From Paenibacillus sp. XY044 (GTDB taxonomy: Bacteria; Bacillota; Bacilli; Paenibacillales; Paenibacillaceae): DNA of 64,000 nt. A program made the translations under genes and the position numbers. This document shows, piece by piece, positions 23,798 through 33,871 of this stretch. Where the stretch lies: contig NZ_NQMO01000001.1 of assembly GCF_002257645.1 (NCBI RefSeq), positions 186,001 to 250,000 on the forward strand, given 5' to 3'. The notes under the pieces were generated by a model, which made no database searches, was not told where the DNA came from, and was given only the letters and a program-made list of their open reading frames with translations. Each line of letters starts with the position of its first letter. Position 1 is the stretch's first letter.

Positions 23798-24249
23798 TTA
23801 TACCTACCGCATGGGTAGGGAAACTTGCGTTGAGTATGCCGTATTTCGTCGAGTGAAAGAAGAACTGTACGGAGCAAAGTTCTCCAAATCGTTCTTGGAG
23901 AACACCTTGACGATGCGGCGGGTCTTGGCTCAACCTACCGTGGTACGCACCCGAGTGTGCATGACAAACGCCATAAAAAGCCCTCCACAAAGAAATTAGA
24001 CGCAGGGAATGCGTCATTCGGATTTTCTCCAACCGTGATTACGTATTTCGCATTTCGGTCCGTTGCTCGTGATGCAGGATGGCGAATGGGCCAACGACAA
24101 AAGGGTATATTGAACTCAAGGAGTACTAAACCATGGTACAAGACCAAGACCCAAACAAACTTAATTTTATTGACGAGGATTTTACACATAATTATGTATT
24201 TAAACCGTGAATCACTTTAATAGGGTTATATCGCAAATTTGCATTCCAT
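23798..24249. other. Unassigned AT-rich region before comM
   Basis: No convincing gene was found. A CTACC/GGTAG inverted repeat lies near 23801-23818, and a GCAAATTTGC palindrome lies around 24233. The open frames here (for example 23957-24220 plus, 23935-24189 minus) have no ribosome site and no family resemblance that I can name. The region may be remains of a mobile element, but no terminal repeats or transposase motifs were seen. Confidence 0.4.
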
Positions 24250-25842
24250 TCACCCCAACACCGTGATCTGGGGCCGGTCCAGATTCCGGTATTGGATCGC
24301 TTCCGCCACATGGTTGAAGGCGATATTCTCCACGCCGTCCAGGTCGGCGATCGTCCGGGCCAGCTTCAGGATGCGGTCATATGCCCGCATGCTGAGGCCC
24401 AGCGTCTCAATCGTTTGATGGAGCATATCGGCTGAAGCCGAATCGAGCCTGGCAAAGCGGCGGAGCGCACCGCCGGTCAGCTCGCTGTTCCAGCTGCCAT
24501 AACCGCTGCCGTATCGTTTTTGCTGACGGGCATGGGCTTCGAGTACCTGACTGCGCATGTCGGCCGAAGATAGGCTCGGTGCATCCGTAGACCATTCCTT
24601 GGGACGGGGGACTTCGACCTGAAGATCGATCCGGTCGAGCAGCGGACCGGAAATTTTGGCACGGTATTGGGCGATCCGGCTGAAGCTGCACGTGCATTGA
24701 TGCTCCGGGTGATCGCTACCCAGGTATCCGCACGGACACGGATTCATCGAAGCTGCCAGCATGAAGTGTGCCGGGAAGGTGTGCACGGCACGCGCCCTGC
24801 TGATCGTCACTGTCTTGTCCTCAAGCGGCTGCCGGAGCACTTCTAGCACCTGCCGGTTGAATTCCGGCAGCTCGTCCAGAAACAGGATGCCCCGGTGGGC
24901 CAGGCTGACCTCTCCCGGCTTAGGTATCGTTCCTCCACCGATCAAACCTCCGGAAGAGATCGTATGGTGTGGGGAGCGAAAAGGACGTCTGCGGATCAGG
25001 CCGGATCCGGGTTCCTTCAATTTTCCGGCCGCACTGAATATTTTGGTCGTTTCGAGCGCTTCCTGCTCCGTCATGAAGGGCAGGATGGTCGGCAAACGCT
25101 TAATGAGCATTGTTTTGCCGGTTCCGGGCGGTCCGATCAGCATAATGTTGTGCATGCCGGCGGCAGCGATCGTGAGCGCCCTTTTGACATGGAGCTGGCC
25201 TAGCACGTCAGCATAATCTTCCATAGGAGAATGCTCCGGTATGGAAGCAGCGGAGGAAACCGATTCTCGCAGCAGCGGGGATAAGCTTTGAATCCTAAGG
25301 GGCTGGTTTTTGCCAGGAGCGTCTGCAGCCGATTGTTCTGCGGCGAGCTCACGCAGCTCGTTCAAATGCCGGATGGCATAAATATTCATATGTTCAATTA
25401 AGCCAGCCTCTTCGGCATTCGCTTCCGGCAGCAGAACGGCGGTGAATCCCTCGCGCTTCGCCCTGTCCACCATGGACAGAACGCCGTTAACGGGCCTCAG
25501 GCTGCCGTCGAGTGCCATTTCGCCGATGAGTAGCAGTTTCTCGTCTTGCGGAAGCAGGAGCTGTCCGCTCGTCACGAGAATGCCCAAGGCAATGGCCAGG
25601 TCAAAAGCGGAACCTTCCTTCTTCAGGTCAGCCGGCGCAAGATTAATCGTGACGCGCTGAAGCGGGAAGGAGAAGCCGCAATTTTTGATGCCGGCGCGAA
25701 CGCGCTCGATCGCTTCCCGGATGGCGGAGTCTGGAAGTCCGATAATGCTCGTCTGCGGCAGGCCGTTGGAAATGTCGACCTCCACCTGAATGATGACTCC
25801 GTCAATTCCGTATAAACATGTACTGTGCATTTTTCCATACAT
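24250..25842 (-). CDS. comM: Mg-chelatase-like AAA+ protein ComM (YifB)
   Basis: A 530-residue protein. The N-terminal ChlI-type domain (about 1-170) begins MYGKMHSTCLYGIDG and contains GLPDSAIREA. The AAA+ core has Walker A GPPGTGKTMLIKRL (about 218-231), RRPFRSPHHTIS, the Walker B region GILFLDELPEF, and a zinc-like cysteine cluster MNPCPCGYLGS. The C-terminal Mg_chelatase_C domain ends the protein. ComM promotes branch migration in natural transformation in Vibrio and Haemophilus; in Bacillota its role is less clear, though it often lies near dprA, as here. ATG at 25842 has GGGGTG 9 bases upstream. Confidence 0.93.
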   Translation of the reverse strand: MYGKMHSTCLYGIDGVIIQVEVDISNGLPQTSIIGLPDSAIREAIERVRAGIKNCGFSFPLQRVTINLAPADLKKEGSAFDLAIALGILVTSGQLLLPQDEKLLLIGEMALDGSLRPVNGVLSMVDRAKREGFTAVLLPEANAEEAGLIEHMNIYAIRHLNELRELAAEQSAADAPGKNQPLRIQSLSPLLRESVSSAASIPEHSPMEDYADVLGQLHVKRALTIAAAGMHNIMLIGPPGTGKTMLIKRLPTILPFMTEQEALETTKIFSAAGKLKEPGSGLIRRRPFRSPHHTISSGGLIGGGTIPKPGEVSLAHRGILFLDELPEFNRQVLEVLRQPLEDKTVTISRARAVHTFPAHFMLAASMNPCPCGYLGSDHPEHQCTCSFSRIAQYRAKISGPLLDRIDLQVEVPRPKEWSTDAPSLSSADMRSQVLEAHARQQKRYGSGYGSWNSELTGGALRRFARLDSASADMLHQTIETLGLSMRAYDRILKLARTIADLDGVENIAFNHVAEAIQYRNLDRPQITVLG

Positions 25843-26037
25843 ACAATAAAGCACCCCTATTCCCCGGCGGATTCTCTAAAAATTAGAACTCATCACCGTT
25901 ATTGACGGAAAAAAGGTGCTTCCTTATTTTCGCTTTGATTTACAAAAATTGTAGGTCTGCAGGCGGCAAAAGTCAAGAAGGAGGGCATAGGTGCAGGATG
26001 TATCGATAAGTTAGTTATGTTGTGATTAACAATTGAT

Positions 26038-26066
26038 TTGTTGTTTAAAATTTAAAAGTATACAAT
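26038..26066 (+). promoter_or_regulatory. Promoter for ohrR
   Basis: TTGTTG (26038-26043) and TACAAT (26061-26066) are 17 bases apart. The -10 element is the left arm of the operator, so autorepression is expected. Confidence 0.6.
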
Positions 26067-26076
26067 GGAATTGTAT
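26060..26076. promoter_or_regulatory. OhrR-type operator
   Basis: ATACAAT (26060-26066) and ATTGTAT (26070-26076) are a perfect 7-bp inverted repeat around GGA. This is very close to the remembered OhrR box of B. subtilis, TACAATT/AATTGTA. It overlaps the -10 of the ohrR promoter. Confidence 0.7.
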
Positions 26077-26175
26077 GACATCAATTGTCCCCACAAAAGA
26101 TATGGCGCAATTACCATGATAATGTGACAAAATTATGATAATATTATGACAAGAAGGCAGGTGAAGACGAAAGTG

Positions 26176-26646
26176 ATGAAACCAAGTGAAATGAATCCGC
26201 AGCTGCAGCTGGAAAATCAGCTGTGCTTTACCATCTATGCATGTTCGCGTGAAATCACCAAGCTGTACCAGCCCCATTTGGAGAAGCTCGGTGTGACATA
26301 TTCCCAGTATTTGGTCCTGCTTGTGCTTTGGGAGCGGGGGCAGTGTACCGTGAAGGAGCTTGGGGAGGCTCTTTTCCTGGATTCCGGGACCTTGACGCCG
26401 CTGCTGAAGAGACTGCAGGCCGCAGGCCTCATTCACCGTGAGCGCTCTGCCCAGGACGAACGGAAGGTCATCATCACATTGACGGACGAAGGGAACATGC
26501 TCAAGGAGAAGGCGCTAAACGTTCCAACTGCCATGCAGCAGGAGCTGTGCCTGAACGAGAATGAATTCGGGCATTTACTGGGCCAGTTCAAGACGCTGTT
26601 GAACCGCGTCCATCACAGCAACGAGGAGCATGAGGGTAAATTGTGA
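26176..26646 (+). CDS. ohrR: Organic hydroperoxide resistance regulator OhrR (MarR family)
   Basis: A 156-residue winged-helix repressor. LENQLCFTIYACSREITKLY carries the peroxide-sensing Cys17, matching Cys15 of B. subtilis OhrR. The recognition helix DSGTLTPLLKRLQAAGLI (about 69-86) and wing DERKV are conserved. Three further cysteines (23, 57, 125) are present, so a two-cysteine mechanism like that of Xanthomonas OhrR is possible. ATG at 26176 is preferred because AGGTGAAG lies upstream and the N-terminus then matches known OhrR; an ATG at 26146 would add ten residues. No ohrA peroxidase gene lies beside it. Confidence 0.9.
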   Translation: MKPSEMNPQLQLENQLCFTIYACSREITKLYQPHLEKLGVTYSQYLVLLVLWERGQCTVKELGEALFLDSGTLTPLLKRLQAAGLIHRERSAQDERKVIITLTDEGNMLKEKALNVPTAMQQELCLNENEFGHLLGQFKTLLNRVHHSNEEHEGKL

Positions 26647-26651
26647 AGATC

Positions 26652-26699
26652 AGAGCGATTTTTGCAGAAACGCATCTGCAAATCCGTCGCTCTTTTTTT
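26652..26699 (+). terminator. Terminator after ohrR
   Basis: AGAGCGA (26652-26658) pairs with TCGCTCT (26687-26693), and the inner TTTGCAGA (26661-26668) pairs with TCTGCAAA (26675-26682). Seven Ts follow. Confidence 0.9.
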
Positions 26700-26854
26700 A
26701 GGTCATAGAATTATAAATGTTCAGCGGGGCCGCATGGAAAAATATCGGATGTAAGACGTACTTTGCGGGCGTATTTTACCATCAAATTCCAAATATTCTC
26801 TCAAACGGATTAAACCGATATCAAAAAGCTGTCGATGGAAACGCAGTTTCTTAA

Positions 26855-26882
26855 GGTAAGCGTTTTAAAAACATGTTACAAT
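26855..26882 (+). promoter_or_regulatory. sucCD promoter region with a cre-like site
   Basis: TACAAT at 26877-26882 is a good -10 box, but the -35 is weak. GGTAAGCGTTTTAA at 26855-26868 fits the CcpA cre consensus TGWNANCGNTNNCA except at two positions. It overlaps the expected -35, so catabolite repression of sucCD is plausible. Confidence 0.4.
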
Positions 26883-26959
26883 AGCTTGGGTTTATATTAT
26901 TTTCCAAGAGATATCAGAACCCGCCTTGTAGCAGTCATGTTGATAGGAGGATACCGTAA

Positions 26960-28120
26960 ATGAATATCCATGAATATCAAGGAAAACAAGTGTTAAAGCA
27001 GTATGGCGTTGCCGTCCCGAACGGAAAGGTGGCCTACACCGTGGAAGAAGCGGTTGAAGCCGCTAAATCCCTGGGCAGCCAAGTAACGGTTGTCAAAGCG
27101 CAAATCCATGCAGGCGGCCGCGGTAAAGCCGGCGGCGTCAAAGTGGCCAAGAACCTGGACGAGGTTCGTACTTACGCTGAGGAAATCCTCGGCAAAGTGC
27201 TCGTAACGCATCAGACAGGCCCGGAAGGTAAAGAAGTCAAACGGCTTCTGATCGAAGAGGGCTGCGATATCCGCAAGGAATATTACGTCGGCGTCGTCGT
27301 TGACCGCGCTACCGGACGTGTCGTGATGATGGCATCAGAAGAAGGCGGAACGGAAATCGAAGAGGTTGCCGCTGCTACGCCTGAGAAAATTTTCAAAGAA
27401 GTGGTGGATCCGGCCGTAGGCCTGCAGGTGTTCCAAGCACGCAGACTGGCCTATGCCATCAACATCCCTAACGAGCTGGTCAACAAAACAGTTCAGTTTA
27501 TGATCGCGCTGTACAACGCCTTTGTAGACAAAGACTGCTCCATCGCGGAAATCAACCCTCTGGTTGTAACGGGTGACGGCAACGTCATGGCTCTCGATGC
27601 CAAGCTGAACTTTGATTCCAACGCACTGTTCCGGCACAAAGACATTCAAGAGCTTCGCGACTTGGACGAAGAGAATGAGAAAGAAATCGAAGCTTCCAAA
27701 TACGACCTGAGCTACATAGCTCTCGACGGCAACATCGGCTGTATGGTCAACGGCGCAGGCCTTGCCATGGCAACGATGGATATTATCAAGTACTACGGCG
27801 GAGACCCGGCCAACTTCCTCGACGTAGGGGGCGGTGCCACGAAGGAGAAGGTTACCGAGGCGTTCAAGATCATCCTGTCGGATGAGCAGGTCAAAGGTAT
27901 TTTCGTCAACATCTTCGGCGGAATCATGCGCTGTGACGTGATCGCCGAGGGTGTGGTTGAAGCTGCCAAGCAGCTCGGCCTGACCCGGCCTCTTGTTGTG
28001 CGTCTTGAAGGAACCAACGTGGATCTGGGCAAGAAAATTCTGGCTGAATCCGGCCTGAACATCGTGCCTGCCGACTCTATGGCTGACGGCGCCCAAAAAA
28101 TTGTCTCACTCGTAAAATAG
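26960..28120 (+). CDS. sucC: Succinyl-CoA synthetase (ADP-forming) beta subunit
   Basis: A 386-residue ATP-grasp subunit of the TCA-cycle enzyme that converts succinyl-CoA to succinate with ATP formation. The N-terminal [17 protein letters not shown] and [18 protein letters not shown] are signature. AEINPLVV and the later [13 protein letters not shown] and [13 protein letters not shown] blocks are conserved. Length is standard. ATAGGAGGA lies before the ATG. It is followed 34 bases later by sucD in the usual order. Confidence 0.98.
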   Translation: MNIHEYQGKQVLKQYGVAVPNGKVAYTVEEAVEAAKSLGSQVTVVKAQIHAGGRGKAGGVKVAKNLDEVRTYAEEILGKVLVTHQTGPEGKEVKRLLIEEGCDIRKEYYVGVVVDRATGRVVMMASEEGGTEIEEVAAATPEKIFKEVVDPAVGLQVFQARRLAYAINIPNELVNKTVQFMIALYNAFVDKDCSIAEINPLVVTGDGNVMALDAKLNFDSNALFRHKDIQELRDLDEENEKEIEASKYDLSYIALDGNIGCMVNGAGLAMATMDIIKYYGGDPANFLDVGGGATKEKVTEAFKIILSDEQVKGIFVNIFGGIMRCDVIAEGVVEAAKQLGLTRPLVVRLEGTNVDLGKKILAESGLNIVPADSMADGAQKIVSLVK

Positions 28121-28154
28121 AATCTGTAAAATACGATAGGGGATGTGAACAAAC

Positions 28155-29084
28155 GTGAGTATTTTGGTCGATAAAAATACAAAAGTAATCACACAGGGCA
28201 TCACCGGCAAAACCGCCCTTTTCCATGCGAAAGGCGCCCTTGACTACGGCACGCAAATGGTCGGAGGAACGTCTCCGGGCAAAGGCGGCACCAAGGTTGA
28301 CATTACGCTGGAGAACGGCCAAACGGTCAGCCTGCCCGTATTTAACACGGTCGTAGAAGCCAAGGAAGCGACTGGCGCGACCGCGAGCGTTATCTACGTT
28401 CCGCCGGCATTTGCGGCCGATTCCATCATGGAAGCCGTCGATGCGGAGATGGACCTGGTCATCTGTATTACGGAAGGCATTCCGGTGCTGGACATGGTGA
28501 AAGTGTCCCGCTATATGGAAGGCAAGAAGACCGTTCTGATCGGACCGAACTGCCCAGGGGTCATCACTCCAGGCGAATGTAAAATCGGCATTATGCCGGG
28601 CTACATCCATACACCGGGCCATGTAGGCGTCGTATCCCGCAGCGGAACGCTGACTTATGAAGCGGTTCATCAATTGACGACCCGCGGCATCGGCCAGTCC
28701 TCCGCGGTAGGCATTGGCGGTGACCCGGTGAAAGGCTCGGAATTCATCGATATTTTGAGCCGTTTTAACGACGATACGAACACCTATGCCGTCATTATGA
28801 TCGGCGAAATCGGCGGTACGGCGGAAGAAGAGGCAGCGGAATGGATCCGTGCCAACATGACCAAGCCGGTCGTCGGCTTTATCGGCGGCGTTACCGCGCC
28901 TCCGGGCAAACGCATGGGACATGCGGGCGCCATTATCTCCGGCGGTAAGGGTACGGCGAAAGAAAAGATCGCCAAGCTCGAAGAGTGCGGCATCAAAGTC
29001 GCTCCGACGCCTTCGGAAATGGGCTCTACGCTGGTAAGCGTTCTGGAAGAGCGCGGCCTGCTGGAAAAGTGCACGACTCACTAA
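28155..29084 (+). CDS. sucD: Succinyl-CoA synthetase alpha subunit
   Basis: A 309-residue CoA-binding and ligase subunit. It has [25 protein letters not shown] N-terminal CoA-binding sequence, [33 protein letters not shown] and [11 protein letters not shown]. The phosphorylated histidine lies in [14 protein letters not shown] near residue 255. The GTG at 28155 has AGGGGATG upstream. Together with SucC it forms the TCA-cycle enzyme; a terminator follows. Confidence 0.98.
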   Translation: MSILVDKNTKVITQGITGKTALFHAKGALDYGTQMVGGTSPGKGGTKVDITLENGQTVSLPVFNTVVEAKEATGATASVIYVPPAFAADSIMEAVDAEMDLVICITEGIPVLDMVKVSRYMEGKKTVLIGPNCPGVITPGECKIGIMPGYIHTPGHVGVVSRSGTLTYEAVHQLTTRGIGQSSAVGIGGDPVKGSEFIDILSRFNDDTNTYAVIMIGEIGGTAEEEAAEWIRANMTKPVVGFIGGVTAPPGKRMGHAGAIISGGKGTAKEKIAKLEECGIKVAPTPSEMGSTLVSVLEERGLLEKCTTH

Positions 29085-29115
29085 TTAAACCGGCCGTCAT
29101 TTACGGTTCAAAGGT

Positions 29116-29162
29116 AAGCAACCTTTTATTTCTCCATCCGGGGAATAAAGGGTTGCTTTTTT
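29116..29162 (+). terminator. Terminator after sucD
   Basis: AAGCAACCTTTTATT (29116-29130) pairs with AATAAAGGGTTGCTT (29144-29158) with one G-U type mismatch. Ts follow to 29162. Confidence 0.88.
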
Positions 29163-29212
29163 GTGTTTTTAACACAGGGAAACTGGAAAATATAAGGAGG
29201 GGCGGGAATCGC

Positions 29213-30331
29213 ATGAAGGACGAACGATGGCTGCTGATCGCACTGCACGAGACGGAAGGGGTCGGAAGGAAGAGCATTGCCAGGCTGCGCGGGCAGGGTA
29301 TGTTCTCCGGAGACATGCTTTATTATAATAGTAGAGATTGGGAGGAAGCAGGTTTTTCGGAGGAAAAGGCGAAGCTTTTATCTGAACGGATCACACCCGA
29401 TTTGATCGAAGAACTGAAATCCCGTAAGCTTGAGGGAGGCTCTGGCATCCTGACTTTTTTGGATGAGGATTATCCTCCGTATTTGAAGGAGATTGCAGAG
29501 CCGCCATGGGTATTGTACTGTACCGGAAAACGTGGATTGCTGCAAACGCCCGGTCTCGCCATGGTCGGGACACGTTTACCGACGGCCTATGGCCGCAAGG
29601 TCGGCCAGGAGCTGGCGGAGGGCATCAGCTCGGCTGGATTCACGATCGTCAGCGGCATGGCCAGAGGCATCGACAGTGTCTGCCATGAAGCCGCTCTTGC
29701 CTGTGGCGGAAGCACGATCGCGGTGATGGGAACCGGACACGGGGTGATCTATCCGCCAGAGAATAGAGGACTGTATGAGCGTATAGCCCAGAGTGGACTC
29801 ATTCTGACGGAATACCCTTCGGGGACCAAATCGCATCCCGGTTTGTTTCCTCAGCGCAACCGCATCATCGCCGGCTTGACGCTCGGGACGCTGGTCGTCG
29901 AAGCGGATTCGCGCAGCGGATCTTTGATAACGGCGGACCTTGCCCTTGAAACCGGCAGGGATGTGTTTGCAGTACCTGGGCCGGTCACTTCGCCCAAGAG
30001 CCGGGGGGCGCTGAATTTGATTAAACAAGGCGCCAAAATGGTGCTGAATGCCGAAGACGTGATCGAGGAATATGATTCATGGTTGCAAAAAGGGTTTGAA
30101 GATACATACAATAGGGAGCGTCAGATGTTAGAGGACACGCGGCAGTCTGCAGATCATTTGACAATGGATGAGCTTGCGATATACCATATATTGGAACAAG
30201 GGCCGTCCACATTGGATGAGCTGCTGCAGCGAACCGGATGGGATTTTGGACATTTGCATTCAGTTCTGTTATCTTTAATCATAAAAAAGCAGATTACCCA
30301 ATTATCTGGTGCTATATACAAGCTTATATAA
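29213..30331 (+). CDS. dprA: DNA-processing protein DprA
   Basis: A 372-residue protein that loads RecA on incoming single-stranded DNA in transformation. After an N-terminal helical part, the Rossmann-like core has MVGTRLPTAYGRKV, IVSGMARGIDSVCHEAAL (about 144-161), GTGHGVIYPPEN, FPQRNRIIAGL and EADSRSGSLITADLA. A C-terminal winged helix (about 305-370) ends in LIIKKQITQLSGAIYKL. ATG at 29213 follows GGAGGGGCGGG; the upstream open frame overlaps sucD and is ignored. It lies directly before topA, as in most Bacillota. Confidence 0.96.
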   Translation: MKDERWLLIALHETEGVGRKSIARLRGQGMFSGDMLYYNSRDWEEAGFSEEKAKLLSERITPDLIEELKSRKLEGGSGILTFLDEDYPPYLKEIAEPPWVLYCTGKRGLLQTPGLAMVGTRLPTAYGRKVGQELAEGISSAGFTIVSGMARGIDSVCHEAALACGGSTIAVMGTGHGVIYPPENRGLYERIAQSGLILTEYPSGTKSHPGLFPQRNRIIAGLTLGTLVVEADSRSGSLITADLALETGRDVFAVPGPVTSPKSRGALNLIKQGAKMVLNAEDVIEEYDSWLQKGFEDTYNRERQMLEDTRQSADHLTMDELAIYHILEQGPSTLDELLQRTGWDFGHLHSVLLSLIIKKQITQLSGAIYKLI

Positions 30332-30384
30332 CAAGAGTTTATTGACGACGATTCACAGAATTGTTCGGAAAGGGGGATGAACCT

Positions 30385-32487
30385 ATGGCTGACTCACTTG
30401 TCATCGTGGAATCGCCGGCCAAAGCGAAAACGATCGGCAAATATTTAGGCAGCAAGTTTATCGTAAAGGCTTCGATGGGTCACGTTCGTGATCTTCCGAA
30501 GAGCCAAATCGGGGTTGAGGTCGAAAATGATTTTAATCCGAAATATATTACGATTCGCGGAAAGGGCTCCGTATTAAAGGAATTAAAGGACGCCAGCAAA
30601 AAAGTAAAAAAGGTTTATCTCGCAGCCGACCCCGATCGTGAGGGTGAAGCGATTGCCTGGCATCTTGCCCATGCCTTGGAGTTGGACGATACGGAGAGCT
30701 GCCGCGTCGTGTTTAACGAAATTACGAAACAGGCAGTCAAGGACGCATTTAAAACGCCGCGCAAAATCAATATGGACCTGGTCAACGCCCAGCAGGCCAG
30801 ACGCATTCTGGACCGGCTCGTCGGTTACAAGATCAGTCCGCTTTTGTGGAAAAAGGTGAAGAAGGGTCTGTCCGCGGGCCGTGTCCAATCGGTGGCGGTC
30901 AAGATCATCATCGACCGGGAAAACGAAATCAACGCGTTCATACCGGAAGAGTACTGGTCCATCACGGCCCAGCTCGCTAAAGGAGATTCCGTTTTTGAAG
31001 CGAAATTCCAGCAGCTGAACGGCCAGAAGAAAGAACTGTCGCGCGAGGATGAAGTGAACGAAGTGCTCGCGGCCATTAAAGGGGCCACCTTTAAAGTCAG
31101 CGAAGTGAAGGAGAAGGAACGCCAGCGGCATCCTTCGCCTCCGTTTACAACAAGCTCCCTGCAGCAGGAAGCTGCCCGGAAGCTTAATTTCCGTGCCGCG
31201 AAAACGATGTCCGTCGCCCAGCAGCTGTACGAAGGCGTAGAGCTTGGGAAAGAAGGGACCGTCGGTCTCATCACTTATATGCGTACGGATTCCACCCGGA
31301 TTGCCGGATCGGCCCAGGAGGAAGCAAAGGAATTTATTAGCGGGAAGTACGGCGATACATTTGTCCCCGAATCTCCGCGGGAGTATTCCAAAAAATCGGC
31401 GAATGCCCAGGATGCCCACGAAGCGATCCGGCCGACTTCGGTTATGCGCGATCCCGACTCGGTGAAGGCGTTCATGAGCCGTGATCAATACCGTCTTTAC
31501 AAGCTCGTTTGGGAACGTTTCGTTGCCAGTCAGATGGCTTCTGCCATACTGGATACGCTTTCCGTCGATATCGCCGCCGGGCCTGCCGTATTCCGCGCAA
31601 CCGGTTCGAAAGTCCGCTTCCAGGGCTTTATGAAGGTATATGTGGAAGGCAACGACGACGGCACAACGGAAGAAGAGAAGTTTTTGCCTGCGCTGACCGT
31701 GGGTGATAAGCTGAAGAAGGAAGATATCGAACCGAAGCAGCACTTCACGCAGCCGCCTCCGCGCTATACCGAAGCCCGGTTGGTCCGGGCGATGGAGGAG
31801 CTCGGGATCGGACGGCCAAGTACGTATGCGCCGACGCTGGAGACGATCCAAAAGCGCGGTTACGTGGCGATCGAAGAAAAAAAGTTCATTCCAACCGAGT
31901 TGGGTGAATTGATCATTGAGCAAATGGAACAGTTTTTCCCGGAAATTCTCGATGTGGAATTTACGGCCCACATGGAAGACGACCTCGACCATGTCGAGGA
32001 AGGCTCTGAGGATTGGGTCAAGGTGTTGGCCGAATTTTATTCTTCCTTTGAAAAGCGCTTGGAAGTGGCCGAGGAAGAAATGAAGGAAATCGAAATCGAG
32101 GACGAGGTGTCCGACGAAATTTGCGACAAATGCGGCAGACCGATGGTATACAAATTGGGTCGGTTCGGCAAATTCCTCGCCTGCTCCGGATTTCCGGAAT
32201 GCCGGAACACGAAGCCGATCGTCAAGGATATCGGAGTCACTTGTCCGAAATGTAAGGAAGGGCACGTGGTCGAACGCCGAAGCAAGAAGGGGCGGATTTT
32301 CCACGGCTGCGACCGCTATCCGGAATGCGATTTCGTATCCTGGGATAAGCCGTCGCCGAAGCCTTGTCCGAAATGCGGCTCCCTGATGGTCGAGAAGCGC
32401 AACAAACAGGGAGTACGGCTCCAATGCACGGCATGCGATCATACCGAGCCCCTGGAAGATAACGAAGACAACGAAGAAATCTTGTAA
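30385..32487 (+). CDS. topA: DNA topoisomerase I
   Basis: A 700-residue type IA topoisomerase that relaxes negative supercoils. The Toprim domain has [14 protein letters not shown] and [13 protein letters not shown] (about 85-97). The catalytic tyrosine is Tyr298 in [10 protein letters not shown]. The C-terminus carries three four-cysteine zinc ribbons: [10 protein letters not shown]...[17 protein letters not shown]...CDRYPEC and [10 protein letters not shown]...CTAC. ATG at 30385 follows AAAGGGGGATG; the ORF extends eight codons upstream without a site. It is followed by trmFO 25 bases later. Confidence 0.98.
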   Translation: MADSLVIVESPAKAKTIGKYLGSKFIVKASMGHVRDLPKSQIGVEVENDFNPKYITIRGKGSVLKELKDASKKVKKVYLAADPDREGEAIAWHLAHALELDDTESCRVVFNEITKQAVKDAFKTPRKINMDLVNAQQARRILDRLVGYKISPLLWKKVKKGLSAGRVQSVAVKIIIDRENEINAFIPEEYWSITAQLAKGDSVFEAKFQQLNGQKKELSREDEVNEVLAAIKGATFKVSEVKEKERQRHPSPPFTTSSLQQEAARKLNFRAAKTMSVAQQLYEGVELGKEGTVGLITYMRTDSTRIAGSAQEEAKEFISGKYGDTFVPESPREYSKKSANAQDAHEAIRPTSVMRDPDSVKAFMSRDQYRLYKLVWERFVASQMASAILDTLSVDIAAGPAVFRATGSKVRFQGFMKVYVEGNDDGTTEEEKFLPALTVGDKLKKEDIEPKQHFTQPPPRYTEARLVRAMEELGIGRPSTYAPTLETIQKRGYVAIEEKKFIPTELGELIIEQMEQFFPEILDVEFTAHMEDDLDHVEEGSEDWVKVLAEFYSSFEKRLEVAEEEMKEIEIEDEVSDEICDKCGRPMVYKLGRFGKFLACSGFPECRNTKPIVKDIGVTCPKCKEGHVVERRSKKGRIFHGCDRYPECDFVSWDKPSPKPCPKCGSLMVEKRNKQGVRLQCTACDHTEPLEDNEDNEEIL

Positions 32488-32512
32488 CTGTAAACAGCAG
32501 GGGGTAATGAAG

Positions 32513-33853
32513 TTGACAGAAGTACAGCAGGTAACCGTCATCGGAGCAGGTCTGGCAGGCAGCGAGGCTGCCTGGCAGATCGCGAGCCGGGGGGTTCCCG
32601 TGAAGTTATACGAAATGCGTCCGGTTGTGAAGACGCCAGCGCACCATACGGACAAATTCGCCGAACTCGTCTGCACCAATTCGCTGCGTGCCAACGGGCT
32701 CAGTAACGCAGTCGGCGTCATCAAAGAAGAAATGCGGATGCTGGATTCGCTGATCCTGAAGTCCGCCGACAAAAATGCGGTTCCTGCCGGAGGAGCTCTG
32801 GCGGTGGACCGCGATGGTTTTTCCGGGGATATTACGAGCACGCTCCATAACCATCCGCTGATTGAAGTCGTAAATGAAGAAATTCAGCATATACCAGAAG
32901 AAGGGATCGTCGTCATCGCCACAGGCCCGCTGACTTCGCCTGCGCTCTCCGCAGAGATTAAAGCGCTCATGGGCGAAGAGTATTTCTACTTCTATGACGC
33001 GGCAGCTCCAATCGTAGAGAAAGACTCCATCGATATGAGCAAAGTATACCTGGCTTCCCGCTACGATAAAGGCGAAGCGGCTTACTTAAACTGTCCGATG
33101 ACCGAAGAGGAGTTCAACGCGTTCTATGACGCGCTGGTCAATGCGGAAGTCGCGCAGTTGAAAGAGTTTGAGAAGGAAGTGTACTTCGAAGGATGCATGC
33201 CGATCGAGGTCATGATGAAACGGGGCAAGCAAACGGCGCTGTTCGGGCCGATGAAGCCGGTGGGGCTGGTGAACCCGCATACGGGCGAACTTCCTCATGC
33301 GGTTGTGCAGCTGCGCCAAGATAATGCTGCAGGCACGCTGTACAATCTGGTCGGCTTCCAAACCCACCTCAAATGGGGCGAGCAGAAGCGCGTATTCTCC
33401 ATGATTCCGGGACTGGAAAATGCGGAATATGTGCGCTACGGCGTCATGCACCGGAACACATTCATCAACTCGCCGAAGCTGCTCCAACCGACCTATCAGC
33501 TGAAAACGAATGAGAACCTGTTTTTTGCCGGTCAAATGACGGGGGTAGAGGGATATGTGGAATCTGCCGCTTCCGGGCTTATAGCGGGCATCAATGCTGC
33601 GAGAAAGGCGCTTGGCCAGGACCTTGTCGTGTTCCCTGACACAAGCACACTTGGCAGCATGGCTCACTATATTACGACTGCAGATTCGGAGCACTTCCAG
33701 CCGATGAACGCCAACTTCGGCCTGCTGCCGAAACTGGAGAAGAAAATCCGTAACAAAAAAGAAAAGAACGAGGCGCTGGCCAATCGGGCTTTGGAGACGA
33801 TTGCCGCGTTCATCCGGGAAGCCGAACTAGCAACTGAACATCAGGAAGTATAG
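32513..33853 (+). CDS. trmFO: Methylenetetrahydrofolate-tRNA (uracil-5-)-methyltransferase TrmFO
   Basis: A 446-residue FAD- and folate-dependent enzyme that makes m5U54 in tRNA. The N-terminal dinucleotide fold is [44 protein letters not shown], the catalytic-cysteine region [10 protein letters not shown] and a late [19 protein letters not shown] are conserved. TTG at 32513 is preferred because GGGGG lies 8 bases upstream; the ATG at 32507 is only 2 bases from it and would add two residues. It lies in the topA-trmFO-hslVU run. The xerC gene that sits between trmFO and hslV in B. subtilis is absent here. Confidence 0.96.
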   Translation: MTEVQQVTVIGAGLAGSEAAWQIASRGVPVKLYEMRPVVKTPAHHTDKFAELVCTNSLRANGLSNAVGVIKEEMRMLDSLILKSADKNAVPAGGALAVDRDGFSGDITSTLHNHPLIEVVNEEIQHIPEEGIVVIATGPLTSPALSAEIKALMGEEYFYFYDAAAPIVEKDSIDMSKVYLASRYDKGEAAYLNCPMTEEEFNAFYDALVNAEVAQLKEFEKEVYFEGCMPIEVMMKRGKQTALFGPMKPVGLVNPHTGELPHAVVQLRQDNAAGTLYNLVGFQTHLKWGEQKRVFSMIPGLENAEYVRYGVMHRNTFINSPKLLQPTYQLKTNENLFFAGQMTGVEGYVESAASGLIAGINAARKALGQDLVVFPDTSTLGSMAHYITTADSEHFQPMNANFGLLPKLEKKIRNKKEKNEALANRALETIAAFIREAELATEHQEV

Positions 33854-33871
33854 ATTAGGAGGTCTGTAGGT

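Larger units (their letters stand above)
25843..26175. other. Divergent intergenic region between comM and ohrR
   Basis: About 330 AT-rich bases without a gene. They hold the ohrR promoter (26038-26066) and its operator (26060-26076). A second CAATTG-type element follows at 26081-26088. A CACC/GGTG pair near 25895-25918 could form a weak hairpin in the comM leader. No clear comM promoter was identified. Confidence 0.5.
26647..26959. other. Intergenic region between ohrR and sucC
   Basis: About 310 bases without a gene. It holds the ohrR terminator (26652-26699), the sucC promoter -10 (26877-26882) with a CcpA-like site just upstream (26855-26868), and about 75 bases of leader. Nothing else was recognised. 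Confidence 0.55.

Noticed and set aside
23800..23930. Group II intron domain V-like end
   Set aside because: A superficially similar GTACGG stretch exists, but the required AGC/GTTC helix is not present.
23957..24220. 87-codon plus-strand frame before comM
   Set aside because: No ribosome site and no recognisable family.
30583..32841. 752-codon minus-strand frame opposite topA
   Set aside because: Antisense shadow of topA and trmFO; topA has all family motifs.
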